The notes: generated from the letters alone by a model not told the origin. Shown: positions 32,586-41,790, counted from the first letter of the stretch. The stretch: DNA of 42,464 nt from Fimbriiglobus sp043785105 (GCA_043785105.1 JAYVXO010000120.1:1-42464); one strand, 5' to 3'. Made by a program: numbers and translations.

Positions 32586-33947
32586 ATGGACGTTGCCTTC
32601 ATGACTGTCCGGCTTTCGTGGCCTACGCGACTCATTGACCGCCTGTACGCCGTACCCGTGGCGCGCTGGAAAATCGTGCTGTGGGTGATCGTCGCGTTGA
32701 TAATCGCGTCCTCGACGTATCGGTACGCCGAGAAAGTTCACAAGGTGAGCCGGGATGGAACGCAAACGAAATCGGCGTTCTTGCGGTGGCGGGATCAGAT
32801 TCAGGGGTTGGAACACGGCGATGATATTTACCACAAGTACAACTACCCGAACCCGCCGATCCAAGCGTTGATCCTGTGGCCGCTGACGGAATTGGATCGC
32901 TTGCCCGGTGCGATGGTGTGGTTCTTTCTCAAAGTGGTGATGGCCATCGTTGCGATCATTTGGTCGATCCGCATCTGCGAAAGTCCTGGGTCGGTCATTC
33001 CACTTTGGGCGAAGACGTTGGCCATCTTCTTTAGCCTGCACCCGATTCTCGGGGACTTGTCGCACGGCAACGTCAACATTTTCATCGCGTTTCTCGTGCT
33101 GGGGAGTTTGGAAGCGTTTCGGCGAAAGTGGGACTACACCGCCGGGTTCGTGCTGTCGTTGGCGATTGCTTGCAAAGTCACACCCGCACTCTTCGTGCCC
33201 TATTTCGTGTGGAAACGGGCGTGGAAAACCGTGGCGGCGTGTGTGGTCGGGTGCGGCATCTGGCTATTCGTCGTCCCCGGTGCCATCCTGGGTTGGCAGC
33301 ACAACACCACGCTGTTGGAGAGTTGGTTTGACACGATGGTGCGGCCGTTCATCATCGACGGAAAAGTCACGAGTGAGCACTCCAACCAGTCGATCCCCGG
33401 TCTGACGTTTCGGCTGCTGACGAACGAGCCGTCCGTGATTGGTTACGACGACGACGACCACAAGCCGCACGGAATCGAGTTCCACAACGTCACGGACATC
33501 GGCACCAACGGCGCCCGGCTGGTGATTCGCGGTTGCCAAGTCCTGTTCGTGGTCTGCGTCGTCGCCCTGTGTTGGACGCCGGTACAAGGGGTTGCCGGGG
33601 TGCGAAGTGGCGTGAGGCTTGGCGCAGAGTATTCGTTAATCGCACTCGGCATGTTGCTCTTCAGTGAACGCACCTGGAAGCATCACGGCGTCGTGCTGAT
33701 CCTACCGTTCATGGTGCTGGCCACTGCGATTGCCATCCGCCCGTATAGCGCACTCGCTCGTGGCTACCTGATTGCCACGTTCGTCGTGGGCCTGATCCTG
33801 ACGGTCGGCCCCAGTTTAATCGGCGGCGAGTGGCAAGATTTGTCACTGACGTTTGGTAGCCACACTGCGGTGTTTCTGACCCTGTTTGCGGCAATTTGCG
33901 TGATCTTGGCAACTGAAAGTCGGCTGGCCCGCCGCACGATCACCTAA
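32586..33947 (+). CDS. GT87-like (DUF2029) polytopic glycosyltransferase
   Basis: The 453-residue membrane protein has about 10 helices. After TM1 it has a loop with YHKYNYPNPPIQALILWPLT, resembling the catalytic loop of GT-C/GT87 mannosyltransferases, then LHPILGDLSHGNVNIFIAF and LAIACKVTPALFVPYF. These use polyprenyl-phospho-sugars on the periplasmic face. The acceptor is unknown. Possible starts are GTG 32571, ATG 32586 and ATG 32601, none with a good ribosome-binding site. It follows pepT in the same direction and converges with the next gene, 7 bases away. Confidence 0.8.
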   Translation: MDVAFMTVRLSWPTRLIDRLYAVPVARWKIVLWVIVALIIASSTYRYAEKVHKVSRDGTQTKSAFLRWRDQIQGLEHGDDIYHKYNYPNPPIQALILWPLTELDRLPGAMVWFFLKVVMAIVAIIWSIRICESPGSVIPLWAKTLAIFFSLHPILGDLSHGNVNIFIAFLVLGSLEAFRRKWDYTAGFVLSLAIACKVTPALFVPYFVWKRAWKTVAACVVGCGIWLFVVPGAILGWQHNTTLLESWFDTMVRPFIIDGKVTSEHSNQSIPGLTFRLLTNEPSVIGYDDDDHKPHGIEFHNVTDIGTNGARLVIRGCQVLFVVCVVALCWTPVQGVAGVRSGVRLGAEYSLIALGMLLFSERTWKHHGVVLILPFMVLATAIAIRPYSALARGYLIATFVVGLILTVGPSLIGGEWQDLSLTFGSHTAVFLTLFAAICVILATESRLARRTIT

Positions 33948-33954
33948 AAACAAC

Positions 33955-34713
33955 CTACTGCAAGTTGAGATCGAAGTTGTTACCACCGGCTTTCACGTCA
34001 ACTCTTAGGTTCGATGTTTGGGTCGTCTGATACTTCTCCGGTATTTTGGCGGTGGCCGGTCCTGTGATGATGACGACGTATTTCCCAAGCGGGATCGGCC
34101 CGTCGAATTTGTAGTGTCCCGCTTCAACTTTTGCGGTGAAAACACGCGGTTTCGACAACGTCATGGAGACGATCGTGACTTCGCAATCCGTCAGGGGCTT
34201 CGCAAGAAGTGTGATGGTACCGGACACGGTGCCGTCAGTTGCAAGCGGTTTCGGGGCCACGTCTTTCGGCTTGGGTGCCGCTTCGTTAGCCTTGGGCATG
34301 GGGTCCGGCGTGCCCGCTTCCAGTGTCTTGCCGTCCGTTTTGAGTTCGCCCCGGACTTGTTCAATCACTTCGTGTAATCGAAACGCTTGAATCTTTGCAC
34401 CATCAGTTTTCGCAACTTCGGTCAGGCCGTTGTCGATGATTTTCTGCGTGGCGGGACGGTGGGCCAGAAACGCCTTCACGGTCACAAGGGCGCCTTCATA
34501 CATGCGGTAACATCCGGCGGCATCGCCCCGGTTGTAAAGTTCAGCGCCGCGATTGTGGACTTCCTTCAGAATCGACACGACGACCTGATCGAGTTCGGTT
34601 TGGGCCTTCGGTCCGGGGTTCGCCCCGCTGCCGGATGGCGGTGTTTGTGCCATGCTGGATGCCGTGACGATCATCACCCACACCCCGATCAAAAAAGTAG
34701 TCCGGGCGTACAT
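33955..34713 (-). CDS. Secreted protein with a C-terminal carboxypeptidase-regulatory-like domain
   Basis: The 252-residue protein has a signal peptide (TTFLIGVWVMIVTASSMAQT). A helical domain follows (about 35-125), including HNRGAELYNRGDAAGCYRMY, a form recurrent in Gemmataceae. Then comes a Pro/Lys-rich linker (PKANEAAPKPKDVAPKP) and a beta-sandwich-like end (about 160-252), TVSGTITLLAKPLTDCEVTI to GPIPLGKYVVIITGP. The end resembles carboxypeptidase regulatory/transthyretin-like domains, which act as binding modules. The ATG at 34713 is chosen because GGAGG lies 5 bases upstream and the signal begins there. Exact function is unknown. Confidence 0.8.
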   Translation of the reverse strand: MYARTTFLIGVWVMIVTASSMAQTPPSGSGANPGPKAQTELDQVVVSILKEVHNRGAELYNRGDAAGCYRMYEGALVTVKAFLAHRPATQKIIDNGLTEVAKTDGAKIQAFRLHEVIEQVRGELKTDGKTLEAGTPDPMPKANEAAPKPKDVAPKPLATDGTVSGTITLLAKPLTDCEVTIVSMTLSKPRVFTAKVEAGHYKFDGPIPLGKYVVIITGPATAKIPEKYQTTQTSNLRVDVKAGGNNFDLNLQ

Positions 34714-34864
34714 CGTCGCCTCCGGTAGACGTTCGGGCGACTCGCCCTGGAATTCGATTTCGTCGAGTGAATCGTAGCTCACAGCCTGCCCGTACTCTAC
34801 CCCGACTACCAGAAGTCATTTGTAATCTGGCAACTCTCGGTGACGTGTCGCGGTTGTACAGAAT

Positions 34865-35266
34865 CTACGGTAGCGTCACAGCCCGTGCCATTTTGATTGC
34901 CAACATAACCCCGAGCAACCCGGCGGCGACCGATCCCGTCACATACGCCGTTGCTAGCCCCAAACGGTCCTTTTCGATTAGTGTCAACGTTTCGAGACTG
35001 AACGTCGAGAACGTCGTGAACCCGCCACACACGCCGGTGCCCAATAGCAAATACCACGTCGGGCGATCTTTGCACCAAACCGCAACCAGCCCCAAGACGA
35101 ACGAACCAAGGACGTTGATCCCGAACGTGTGCCAGGGAAAATCCTTCACGACCTCGAACCTTGAAAGGGAGCGGCCAATTGCAAACCGCACCCACGCACC
35201 GAATCCCCCGCCGATCATGACGGCGAGTGGATTCAGAATCGGGAGCAACCAATCGGGTATTGGCAT
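34865..35266 (-). CDS. crcB: CrcB/FluC fluoride channel
   Basis: The 133-residue protein has four membrane helices and forms a dual-topology dimer that exports fluoride. Family motifs: GGGFGAWVRF at the start, TFGINVLGSFVLGLVA with the pore Asn, and GVCGGFTTFSTFSLE with the Phe-box and central sodium-site region. The start is 8 bases after the upstream stop, so it is probably co-transcribed with the large secreted protein gene. No room exists for a fluoride riboswitch directly before it, and none was seen. A single crcB is enough for function as a homodimer. Confidence 0.95.
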   Translation of the reverse strand: MPIPDWLLPILNPLAVMIGGGFGAWVRFAIGRSLSRFEVVKDFPWHTFGINVLGSFVLGLVAVWCKDRPTWYLLLGTGVCGGFTTFSTFSLETLTLIEKDRLGLATAYVTGSVAAGLLGVMLAIKMARAVTLP

Positions 35267-35274
35267 GGGTGGAA

Positions 35275-36930
35275 TTATTCGTGCGGTGCAGACACGACGG
35301 GCACATTCGTGAGCTGGAAGGGTATCTCCACGATCCGCGTGCGTGTACCGCCGACTGTCAAGGTAACCGGGCTACCCTGGGTCTTATCGGTCGGTGTCAC
35401 CATCAGTTTGATGGTTTCAGCTACCCGCCCGCCTTGCGTGAAGCTGCGGGTTGCTAGCGTCGTTTCAATCTCGAACGGTTGGTTATTTTTATCCAGCACT
35501 TTAAGGCCGTTTAGACAGGAGTATTTCGAGTTAAATACTTCGTCCGGTCGAACCTGCCCCCGCCCCCGCCCCCCTCGTAAACCGCCATTTTGCAGCAAGT
35601 TCAGATCGTTCGGGTCGAACGGCGCCACAACGTCACCAAATTGGACTTCACCCATTGTGAACTCGGTGACCAAATCAATCACGGAATTCTTCATCGACTC
35701 CGCCGTCTGGAGTTTGGTCACCTTGATGGTCACACCGTGCGATCCGGTCGCTTTGCCGGTTGGGGTCGTATCGAGATCGGTGACACTCGCAAAAACTTCC
35801 TGCGGCGTGCGGACCGTCGCCCGGACCAAGCCTTGCAGTTCTTTCACTTGCGATGTTTGCTTTTCGCTGCAGGCGAATCGCACGATTGCTTGCGCGGGAA
35901 GTAGGGTGAACGGTGCCGCCGGAGCGGGTGGGACCACAACACCATCGGCATCAATCACAATGACTCTGGCCCGTCCTTGGTTGAACCGCGCGTTGGGATC
36001 AGGGGTCGCTGCCACGATCGGGGCAATCGTCGGAATGCTGTTCAACGCTTGGGCTTTGTCATCCACCGCTTTTGTGATCCGCACCGATTCCACACGCAAC
36101 AGTTGCACCTTGGCTTCCTGTGTGACTTGCAACAGCGTTAACAATTGATCTTTGATCCCCGCAGCCGGGTACGGAAGACACTCCACATAGACGGCTTTTT
36201 GAACAGACTTTGGAAGAGCCGTTCCTGTGCTAGTGCGGAACGTAATCCGGCGCGGCATTTCAATCTTTGCAGCAATTCCACTTGAAGGCCATAACAATTT
36301 TGCAAGTTGCAGCACACGGGCATGTTCGCTTTGGAGATCACGGAGAGCGTCGGGGTCGCCTTTTGCGTTTTGTTGCATGGCTTCACGGATTTTCGCTTCC
36401 AAAGCAAGTATTCGGTGGTCGAACACATTGACCAGATTCGCATCTGAAGCATCCAGTTTCGCCACCGTGCAGATACCATCGACCGCGTTCCAAAACGGGA
36501 CTTTGCCGCCCGTCTTCATAGACACCGTTTGGAGCAACAATTTGGGATCGAGGTATTGAATCTGGTACCCCGACTGCTTCTCCAGTTCACGGAATACATC
36601 AACGAGGGGCTTGTTCACGAAGCTCAATTCCACCAGAGTCGGGGCAAGGAGTCGGTCGGTTTCGAGTTGCTTTTGAATCGTGACAATCAGTTCGGTGGCC
36701 CGTTGCGTGACCTCCATATCGAGCATCAACGCTGTCGCTTTTGTCAGCGCAGGTAGGGCGGGTTCGCCGATTGAGGCCAATTCTTGGGTGGCCGTTTCGC
36801 GCAGGGCAAATTCGGGGCTACCGAGTTGGTCGATCAATTTCGCAATTTTTGCCGGTGCTTCGGTAGGCTGCGCAACAGCACTACTTGCGAGCAAGACGAC
36901 GACGAACAGGGAAGTGAGAGGGTTCCGCAT
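35275..36930 (-). CDS. Large secreted protein with HEAT-like and STN-like segments
   Basis: The 551-residue protein has a signal peptide (LTSLFVVVLLASSAVAQP). A HEAT-like helical pair follows (about 30-60, FALRETATQELASIGEPALP), then an STN-like half-domain (about 95-160, VELSFVNKPLVDVFRELEKQ, YQIQYLDPKLLLQTVS) of the sort found before secretins or TonB receptors. The remainder is beta-rich, with a Gly/Arg loop NGGLRGGRGRGQVRP near 450. The HEAT and STN arrangement is common in planctomycete exported proteins of unknown role. The ATG at 36930 is chosen because GGAG lies 8 bases upstream and the signal starts there; the frame to 37143 is not used. It is divergent from the response regulator gene. 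Confidence 0.82.
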   Translation of the reverse strand: MRNPLTSLFVVVLLASSAVAQPTEAPAKIAKLIDQLGSPEFALRETATQELASIGEPALPALTKATALMLDMEVTQRATELIVTIQKQLETDRLLAPTLVELSFVNKPLVDVFRELEKQSGYQIQYLDPKLLLQTVSMKTGGKVPFWNAVDGICTVAKLDASDANLVNVFDHRILALEAKIREAMQQNAKGDPDALRDLQSEHARVLQLAKLLWPSSGIAAKIEMPRRITFRTSTGTALPKSVQKAVYVECLPYPAAGIKDQLLTLLQVTQEAKVQLLRVESVRITKAVDDKAQALNSIPTIAPIVAATPDPNARFNQGRARVIVIDADGVVVPPAPAAPFTLLPAQAIVRFACSEKQTSQVKELQGLVRATVRTPQEVFASVTDLDTTPTGKATGSHGVTIKVTKLQTAESMKNSVIDLVTEFTMGEVQFGDVVAPFDPNDLNLLQNGGLRGGRGRGQVRPDEVFNSKYSCLNGLKVLDKNNQPFEIETTLATRSFTQGGRVAETIKLMVTPTDKTQGSPVTLTVGGTRTRIVEIPFQLTNVPVVSAPHE

Positions 36931-37161
36931 GGGACGAACTCCGAGCAAAACGCAAATGCAAGCCACGAGTTTGCGGCCATCATACGGCATCGGCAGACGG
37001 TACGCCAGAGTGTGTATCGCGGGTTGCGCGAACAAATTGTCTTGCATCACACGCACAATACGCCACGCTGGGTTGATGAACAACCGGCAGGCTCTCACTT
37101 TCACTACCTTCTCATTTGAATTGGGGTAAATTGTGAGAACCAAAACTACAGAGGGGACACC

Positions 37162-37902
37162 GTGCGGGTGCTACTGGTCGAAGATCAAGCGGCGTTGTTG
37201 AAAGCTCTCCGGCAAGGGTTGGAGGAAGAAGGCTTCGCCGTCGATACCGCCGCCGACGGCGAAGAAGCGGACGTGAAAGCCCGGACGTCACCGTATGACG
37301 TGATTGTCCTGGACATCATGTTGCCCAAAGTCGATGGCTTGACGTTGCTCAAGCGTTGGCGCACGAGTGGGTTAACCACCCACGTCCTGATGCTGACGGC
37401 CAAGGGCACACTCGACGACCGTGTTCTGGGGTTGGACACGGGAGCGGACGATTATTTGACGAAGCCGTTTGAACTCGACGAGTTGCTGGCCCGCATTCGG
37501 GCGCTCGTTCGGCGCGGCCACCAGGTCAAAAACCCGCTCATCCACATCCTGGATCTGACCATCGACACCGCCGCGCGGCAAGTTGACCGCGCCGGCAAGA
37601 AGCTCCACCTGACGCCGCGTGAATATGCCCTGTTGGAGTTCCTCGCATTCCACCGGGGCCGTGTCGTTACCCGCACCATGATCTGGGAACACCTCTACGA
37701 CGAGTACGACGAAAACACCTCGAACGTAGTCGATGTCTACATCCGGTACTTGCGGAACAAAATCGACAAGGGCTTCGACCCGCCGTTGATTATGACCAAG
37801 TGGGGCGAAGGGTACATGTTGCGTGGCGAAGACGCGGTTGACGTGACACCGGAGCCGGTCGAAAAGATTCCCGAAGTCGTCGAGAAAAAGCGTAAAGGCT
37901 AA
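37162..37902 (+). CDS. OmpR/PhoB-family response regulator
   Basis: The 246-residue protein has a receiver domain (about 1-115), with acidic pocket VEDQ, phosphoacceptor Asp51 in VIVLDIMLPK, Thr in MLTAKG and Lys in YLTKPFELDE. A winged-helix DNA-binding domain (about 130-225) follows, LHLTPREYALLEFLAFHRGR to WGEGYMLRGEDA. A short charged tail completes it. The start is a GTG at 37162 with GAGGGG 5 bases upstream. It lies 2 bases before its histidine kinase. The target genes are unknown; the upstream divergent secreted-protein gene is a natural candidate. It resembles copper/heavy-metal and efflux-type regulators only in general layout. Confidence 0.95.
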   Translation: MRVLLVEDQAALLKALRQGLEEEGFAVDTAADGEEADVKARTSPYDVIVLDIMLPKVDGLTLLKRWRTSGLTTHVLMLTAKGTLDDRVLGLDTGADDYLTKPFELDELLARIRALVRRGHQVKNPLIHILDLTIDTAARQVDRAGKKLHLTPREYALLEFLAFHRGRVVTRTMIWEHLYDEYDENTSNVVDVYIRYLRNKIDKGFDPPLIMTKWGEGYMLRGEDAVDVTPEPVEKIPEVVEKKRKG

Positions 37903-37904
37903 CG

Positions 37905-39668
37905 ATGCCCTCCATCCGTCGGTCGTTGATTGGGTACTTTCTCCTGCTGATGGGCATCACCCTCGGCGGCGTGGGGCTGCTCGTCGATCGGTTCGTCGTC
38001 AACGCGATCCGCGCACGAGAGGTCGCCGAAGCGGATCGTGCGGAGAAGGAGTATCAATCGCGGTGTGAGGAAACCAAGAAGCAGTTTGACAAGGAACTCG
38101 AAAGCCAAGCCCGATCACTTGCGCAGGAGCTGCGAGGGAAATACGACATTATTGCGGAAGAAGCTTTCGCCCAATTTCGGTTGATGATGACACAGACAAT
38201 CTTCTCGGATTCGATTAACCACTGGTCGGCACCACTCTTGTATGTTGCAACCAACTACCCTCCCTATCGCATTCGAGTCCTGTGGAGATATATCGGTAAC
38301 TCCACGCTGACTGAAGAACGGGTGCGAAAATCGTTTGAAAGCGACGAACATCCGGAAATATTTGAATTTCACTTCCCGTGGTTCAAAAATATCATCCGCA
38401 GCCACGTCCAAAACTTCGCACTGCCATTCAACGTCGAAGACCTCAACCGTAAACCCCAGACTGAACCCGAATACCACGAAGCCGAAATGCCGAACGTGGG
38501 GCGTGTCCGGTGGGTGGTTTTACGGTCCCAACCGCCCCGCATTTTGCAGCCCGGTGCACCCCGCGGACAACGCCCGCCAAATGAACGGGGCGACCGAACT
38601 GGTTCTACGCCGGGTCCGCCACAACGGGATTCCGCACTCTACGTGTTGTACGGCAGGCGGTTAACCGATCTCGAACCCCGGTTGCAAAAACACGTCGATC
38701 ATCGAGACGACGAATTGGAGTCGATGGCAGACGACCGGAGTCAGGAGTTGGCCAACTTCCGGTTGAGCCTATTGGGTATTAGTTTGCTGACGGTCATCGC
38801 AATCCCGATTGGTGGGTGGTTCATCGTGCGTCGGGGGCTGCGGCCTCTGAAAACCCTTTCGACGGCGGTGAGCCAAGTCTCCGAACGGGACTTTCGCTTG
38901 CCCGTCACGGCCGGGGAACTCAGTTACGAGCTATTGCCGATTCACGACCGCCTCAACGGCACGCTCGACGCACTGAAACGGGCCTTCGAGCGGGAGAAGC
39001 AAGCGGTTGCGGACATCTCCCACGAACTGCGCACCCCCCTTGCGGCTTTACGCACAACCTTGGATGTCTCCCTGCGCAAGCCCCGTGATGCCGCCCAGTA
39101 CAAGGCGACGATGGAAGACTGTCGGGACATCAGCAAGCAATTGTCGCGCTTGGTCGATCGCATTTTGACGTTAGCCGCAATGGACGCGGACCATACGTCG
39201 GCGGTGAAAATTCCTGTGAACGTGAGCGAACTGGCCGCCGAGTGCGTGACGGTGATTCGCCCGTTAGCCGACGGGCAAACGTTGACACTGACGACCGAAC
39301 TCGACCCCAAAGCCACCGCCACGACCGACCCGGACAAGCTTCGGGAAGTGATGATGAACCTGCTTCACAACGCCATCGAATACAGTCAACCCCACGGCAC
39401 GGTTCGACTCAGTGTGAAACCGAGCGGCCAGAACGTTCAGATCGCGGTAACAGACACGGGCATCGGCATGACCCCAGAAGTCCGGTCGAAAATTTTCGAG
39501 CGGTTCTACCGTGCCGACTCCAGCCGCCACGCCACCGGCGTCCACGCCGGCCTGGGGCTTTCGATCGTGAAAGAATACCTCGAACGCCTCCACGCCACGA
39601 TCCAAGTCAGCAGCGAACCCAACCACGGCAGCCGCTTTGAAGTGACACTCCCCGTAGTGACGGCTTAA
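37905..39668 (+). CDS. Sensor histidine kinase
   Basis: The 587-residue kinase is partnered with the regulator 2 bases upstream. It has TM1 (about 7-30), a periplasmic sensor region of about 255 residues with a helical start and a Pro-rich stretch near 220-245, and TM2 (about 287-308, LSLLGISLLTVIAIPIGGWF). HAMP follows (about 309-360), then HisKA with His373 in ADISHELRTPLAALRTTLD, and an ATPase domain with NLLHNAIEYS, DTGIGMTPEVRSKIFERFYR and GLGLSIVKEYLERL. All catalytic boxes are intact. The sensor resembles no named domain, so the stimulus is unknown. A 33-bp-arm hairpin follows its stop. Confidence 0.95.
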   Translation: MPSIRRSLIGYFLLLMGITLGGVGLLVDRFVVNAIRAREVAEADRAEKEYQSRCEETKKQFDKELESQARSLAQELRGKYDIIAEEAFAQFRLMMTQTIFSDSINHWSAPLLYVATNYPPYRIRVLWRYIGNSTLTEERVRKSFESDEHPEIFEFHFPWFKNIIRSHVQNFALPFNVEDLNRKPQTEPEYHEAEMPNVGRVRWVVLRSQPPRILQPGAPRGQRPPNERGDRTGSTPGPPQRDSALYVLYGRRLTDLEPRLQKHVDHRDDELESMADDRSQELANFRLSLLGISLLTVIAIPIGGWFIVRRGLRPLKTLSTAVSQVSERDFRLPVTAGELSYELLPIHDRLNGTLDALKRAFEREKQAVADISHELRTPLAALRTTLDVSLRKPRDAAQYKATMEDCRDISKQLSRLVDRILTLAAMDADHTSAVKIPVNVSELAAECVTVIRPLADGQTLTLTTELDPKATATTDPDKLREVMMNLLHNAIEYSQPHGTVRLSVKPSGQNVQIAVTDTGIGMTPEVRSKIFERFYRADSSRHATGVHAGLGLSIVKEYLERLHATIQVSSEPNHGSRFEVTLPVVTA

Positions 39669-39674
39669 CAGAAA

Positions 39675-39760
39675 GATCTCACGCAGAGACGCGGAGCCGC
39701 AGAGAAAACCAAAAAACATGATTTGGATTTCTCTGCGGCTCCGCGTCTCTGCGTGAGATC
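39675..39760. repeat. 33-bp-arm perfect hairpin after the histidine kinase
   Basis: Arm 39675-39707 (starts gatctcacgcagagacgcgg) is exactly repeated in reverse complement at 39728-39760 around a 20-base loop. It begins 6 bases after the kinase stop. It is a likely transcription barrier between the two-component operon and fabI, or a dispersed repeat of the ctctgcgtgagat kind. No T-run follows. Confidence 0.88.
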
Positions 39761-39853
39761 GGTTTGCTGCGCCGTCGCCAGCCTTCGGTTCGATTCATAA
39801 ACCAGTCGCAGACCTTTCCTGTCCGTGTGCTGGTTTTTTTGAGGTTCCCTTCG

Positions 39854-40741
39854 ATGATTCCGATTGATTTCAGCGGTAAAGTCGCTCTGGTGACCGGCGT
39901 GGGTGATAACGAAAGCTTCGCGTGGTTCATCTCCAAGGCGCTGGCGGCGGCTGGGGCGAAGATCGTGTTAGCTAGCCACCCGCGTGTGGTCGGGATCGTC
40001 GAGAGCTTCCTGACCCGCGAGTCGGACAAGGAATCGCGGATGTTGCCGTATGGTGCCGGGGAATTGAAAGTCGCCAAGCTCGTGGCGTGCGACGCCAGCT
40101 ACGACACGATGGCGGACGTGCCCGACGAAATCAAAACCGATCGGCGGTACGCCAAGTTCCCGGACTACTCAATTGATGGCATGGTCAAAGCCGTCGGCGA
40201 GGAGTTTGGCGGGATCGACATCCTGATTCACTCGATTGCGTTTAGTCGGGAAATCACCAAGTCGCAACTGGCCACGAGTCGCAAAGGCTATTCGGAAGCG
40301 CTGGGCATCTCGGCGTACTCGCTGACGAGCCTGTTGCGGGCTGCGGAGCCGTACATGGCGAACCGTCCCGGCGGGGCGTCGGCGGTGGGGCTGACTTACA
40401 TCGGCGGGGATCGCGTGGTGCCGTACTACGGCGGCGGGATGAGTACCGCGAAAGCGGCGTTGCAAATTGACGCGAAACAACTCGCCCACAACCTCGGTGG
40501 GAAAAACATCCGCGTCAACCTGATCTCCGCTGGCCCCTACGCCAGTCGCGCCGCCCGCGCCATTCGCCCCGGTGAATTTGAAAAGTCGATCGAGTATGCT
40601 GCGTCCCGTTCCCCGCTTCCACGGGCCATCACGCCAGATGAAGTCGCCAACTCGACGGTGTACCTGTGCAGTCACCTCGCGTCGGCAGTCACGGGGCACG
40701 TCCTGTACGTGGACTGCGGTTACAACTCGATGGGCGTGTGA
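39854..40741 (+). CDS. fabI: Enoyl-ACP reductase of plant/chlamydial type
   Basis: The enzyme performs the last reduction in fatty-acid elongation, using NAD(P)H on trans-2-enoyl-ACP. The 295-residue SDR has the cofactor segment ALVTGVGDNESFAWFISKAL. The active site is Tyr182 (LTYIGGD), Tyr192 (VPYYGGGMSTAK) and Lys200, followed by NIRVNLISAGPYASRAARAI and a C-terminal YVDCGYNSMGV. The Tyr-x7-Lys spacing with YGGGMS, plus an internal insertion (about 45-110), is the chloroplast/apicomplexan/chlamydial pattern, not the Tyr-x6-Lys of E. coli FabI. The ATG at 39854 has GAGG 9 bases upstream. It stands alone and converges with the next gene, 7 bases away. Confidence 0.93.
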   Translation: MIPIDFSGKVALVTGVGDNESFAWFISKALAAAGAKIVLASHPRVVGIVESFLTRESDKESRMLPYGAGELKVAKLVACDASYDTMADVPDEIKTDRRYAKFPDYSIDGMVKAVGEEFGGIDILIHSIAFSREITKSQLATSRKGYSEALGISAYSLTSLLRAAEPYMANRPGGASAVGLTYIGGDRVVPYYGGGMSTAKAALQIDAKQLAHNLGGKNIRVNLISAGPYASRAARAIRPGEFEKSIEYAASRSPLPRAITPDEVANSTVYLCSHLASAVTGHVLYVDCGYNSMGV

Positions 40742-40748
40742 TCGCGGT

Positions 40749-41651
40749 TCACACCTTGCGGTAATCTTCCAACCCGAAGAAGTGGTGGGTGCCGATCCAG
40801 AGGATCATGGCGATGGATCGCACCGCCTCTTTCATGTTGACTTTGGATTTACCCGCCCGGCGGTTCTCGAAAATGATCGGGGATTCGCCAAGCTTGGCAC
40901 CCGCGATGTGGCAGCGGAACAGCACTTCTTGTTGGAACGAATACCCGCGACTTTGCGTGCGTTCCAGATGGGCGCGTTTCAACATGCTGACCCGGTAACA
41001 CCGGAACGCACCGCTCGCGTCTTGCACCGGCATCCGGAACAGGAATCGCACAATTGTGTTGAGTGTGCGGCTGATAACCAGTCGAGCTAGTGGCCAGTTC
41101 TCCGTGCCGCCGCCCTTGGCGTAACGGCTGCCGATCATGATGTCGTGCTTTTCCATCCCCTTCAGAATGGAGGGCAGGAATCGTGGCGGGTGGCTGAAGT
41201 CCGCGTCCATGTTCTGCATCAAGTCGTAGTCGTGTTCAATCGCATAGTTCATCGCCGCGATGGTGGCGGTGCCTAAGCCCAGCTTCCCCGGTCGATGGAT
41301 CACATGAATGCGGCTATCCTTGGTGCGCAACGCATCGACGAGTTGACCTGTGCCGTCCGGCGAGTTGTCGTCCACGACGAGAATGTGCGCGTCCGGCACG
41401 AACTGGTAAATTCCTTCAATCAACTTTTCGACGTTGTCGCGCTCGTTGTAGGTGGCCAACGTGACCAGTATCTTCGGTTTCGCCGTCGCGGGAACCGATT
41501 TCAGCACGTTAGGTATCACATCGGAGTCGATCACGTTGACTTTCCTGGCTGAAAAGTTGACGACGGCCAATTCGGGGCGGGCTGATGGCGGTGGGGTAAT
41601 CGTGCCGCAATCTTGTTTTTTTGTGAGATCGGTCATCGTGGACGCAGACAT
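40749..41651 (-). CDS. GT2 polyprenyl/dolichol-phosphate mannosyltransferase-like protein
   Basis: The 300-residue protein has an N-terminal extension of about 55 residues, then a GT-A domain: ILVTLATYNERDNVEKLIEG, ILVVDDNSPDGTGQLVDAL, metal-binding NMDADFSHPP, GSRYAKGG, DASGAFRCYR and ENRRAGKSKVNMKEAV. This closely follows DPM1, which makes polyprenyl-phosphate-mannose for GT-C enzymes such as the GT87-like protein in this window. No C-terminal membrane helices are present. The ATG at 41651 is preferred over an earlier ATG at 41666 because GGAG lies 9 bases upstream. A TATAAT lies upstream on this strand at 41687-41682. Confidence 0.93.
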   Translation of the reverse strand: MSASTMTDLTKKQDCGTITPPPSARPELAVVNFSARKVNVIDSDVIPNVLKSVPATAKPKILVTLATYNERDNVEKLIEGIYQFVPDAHILVVDDNSPDGTGQLVDALRTKDSRIHVIHRPGKLGLGTATIAAMNYAIEHDYDLMQNMDADFSHPPRFLPSILKGMEKHDIMIGSRYAKGGGTENWPLARLVISRTLNTIVRFLFRMPVQDASGAFRCYRVSMLKRAHLERTQSRGYSFQQEVLFRCHIAGAKLGESPIIFENRRAGKSKVNMKEAVRSIAMILWIGTHHFFGLEDYRKV

Positions 41652-41681
41652 CAGGTGGGACTCCAATTCTTATTTTCATAC

Positions 41682-41717
41682 ATTATAGAACAGAACAGTT
41701 CAGGCTGATTCCTGAAC
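41682..41717 (-). promoter_or_regulatory. Possible promoter/operator of the DPM1-like gene
   Basis: On the minus strand TATAAT (41687-41682) lies 30 bases before the start codon. About 10 bases further upstream is a perfect palindrome GTTCAGG-ctgatt-CCTGAAC (41698-41717), overlapping where a -35 box would be; no TTGACA is seen. The palindrome could be an operator, or a hairpin for the other strand. Confidence 0.35.
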
Positions 41718-41790
41718 GAGCGATATTTTCGTCATCGTTTGCCGAACGCCCTGCGCGTCGGCTTTCTCTGCGTAACCCGGAGCTTCGTTT

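Noticed and set aside
34700..35275. Fluoride riboswitch for crcB
   Set aside because: The gene starts 8 bases after the upstream stop; no leader exists and no motif was seen.
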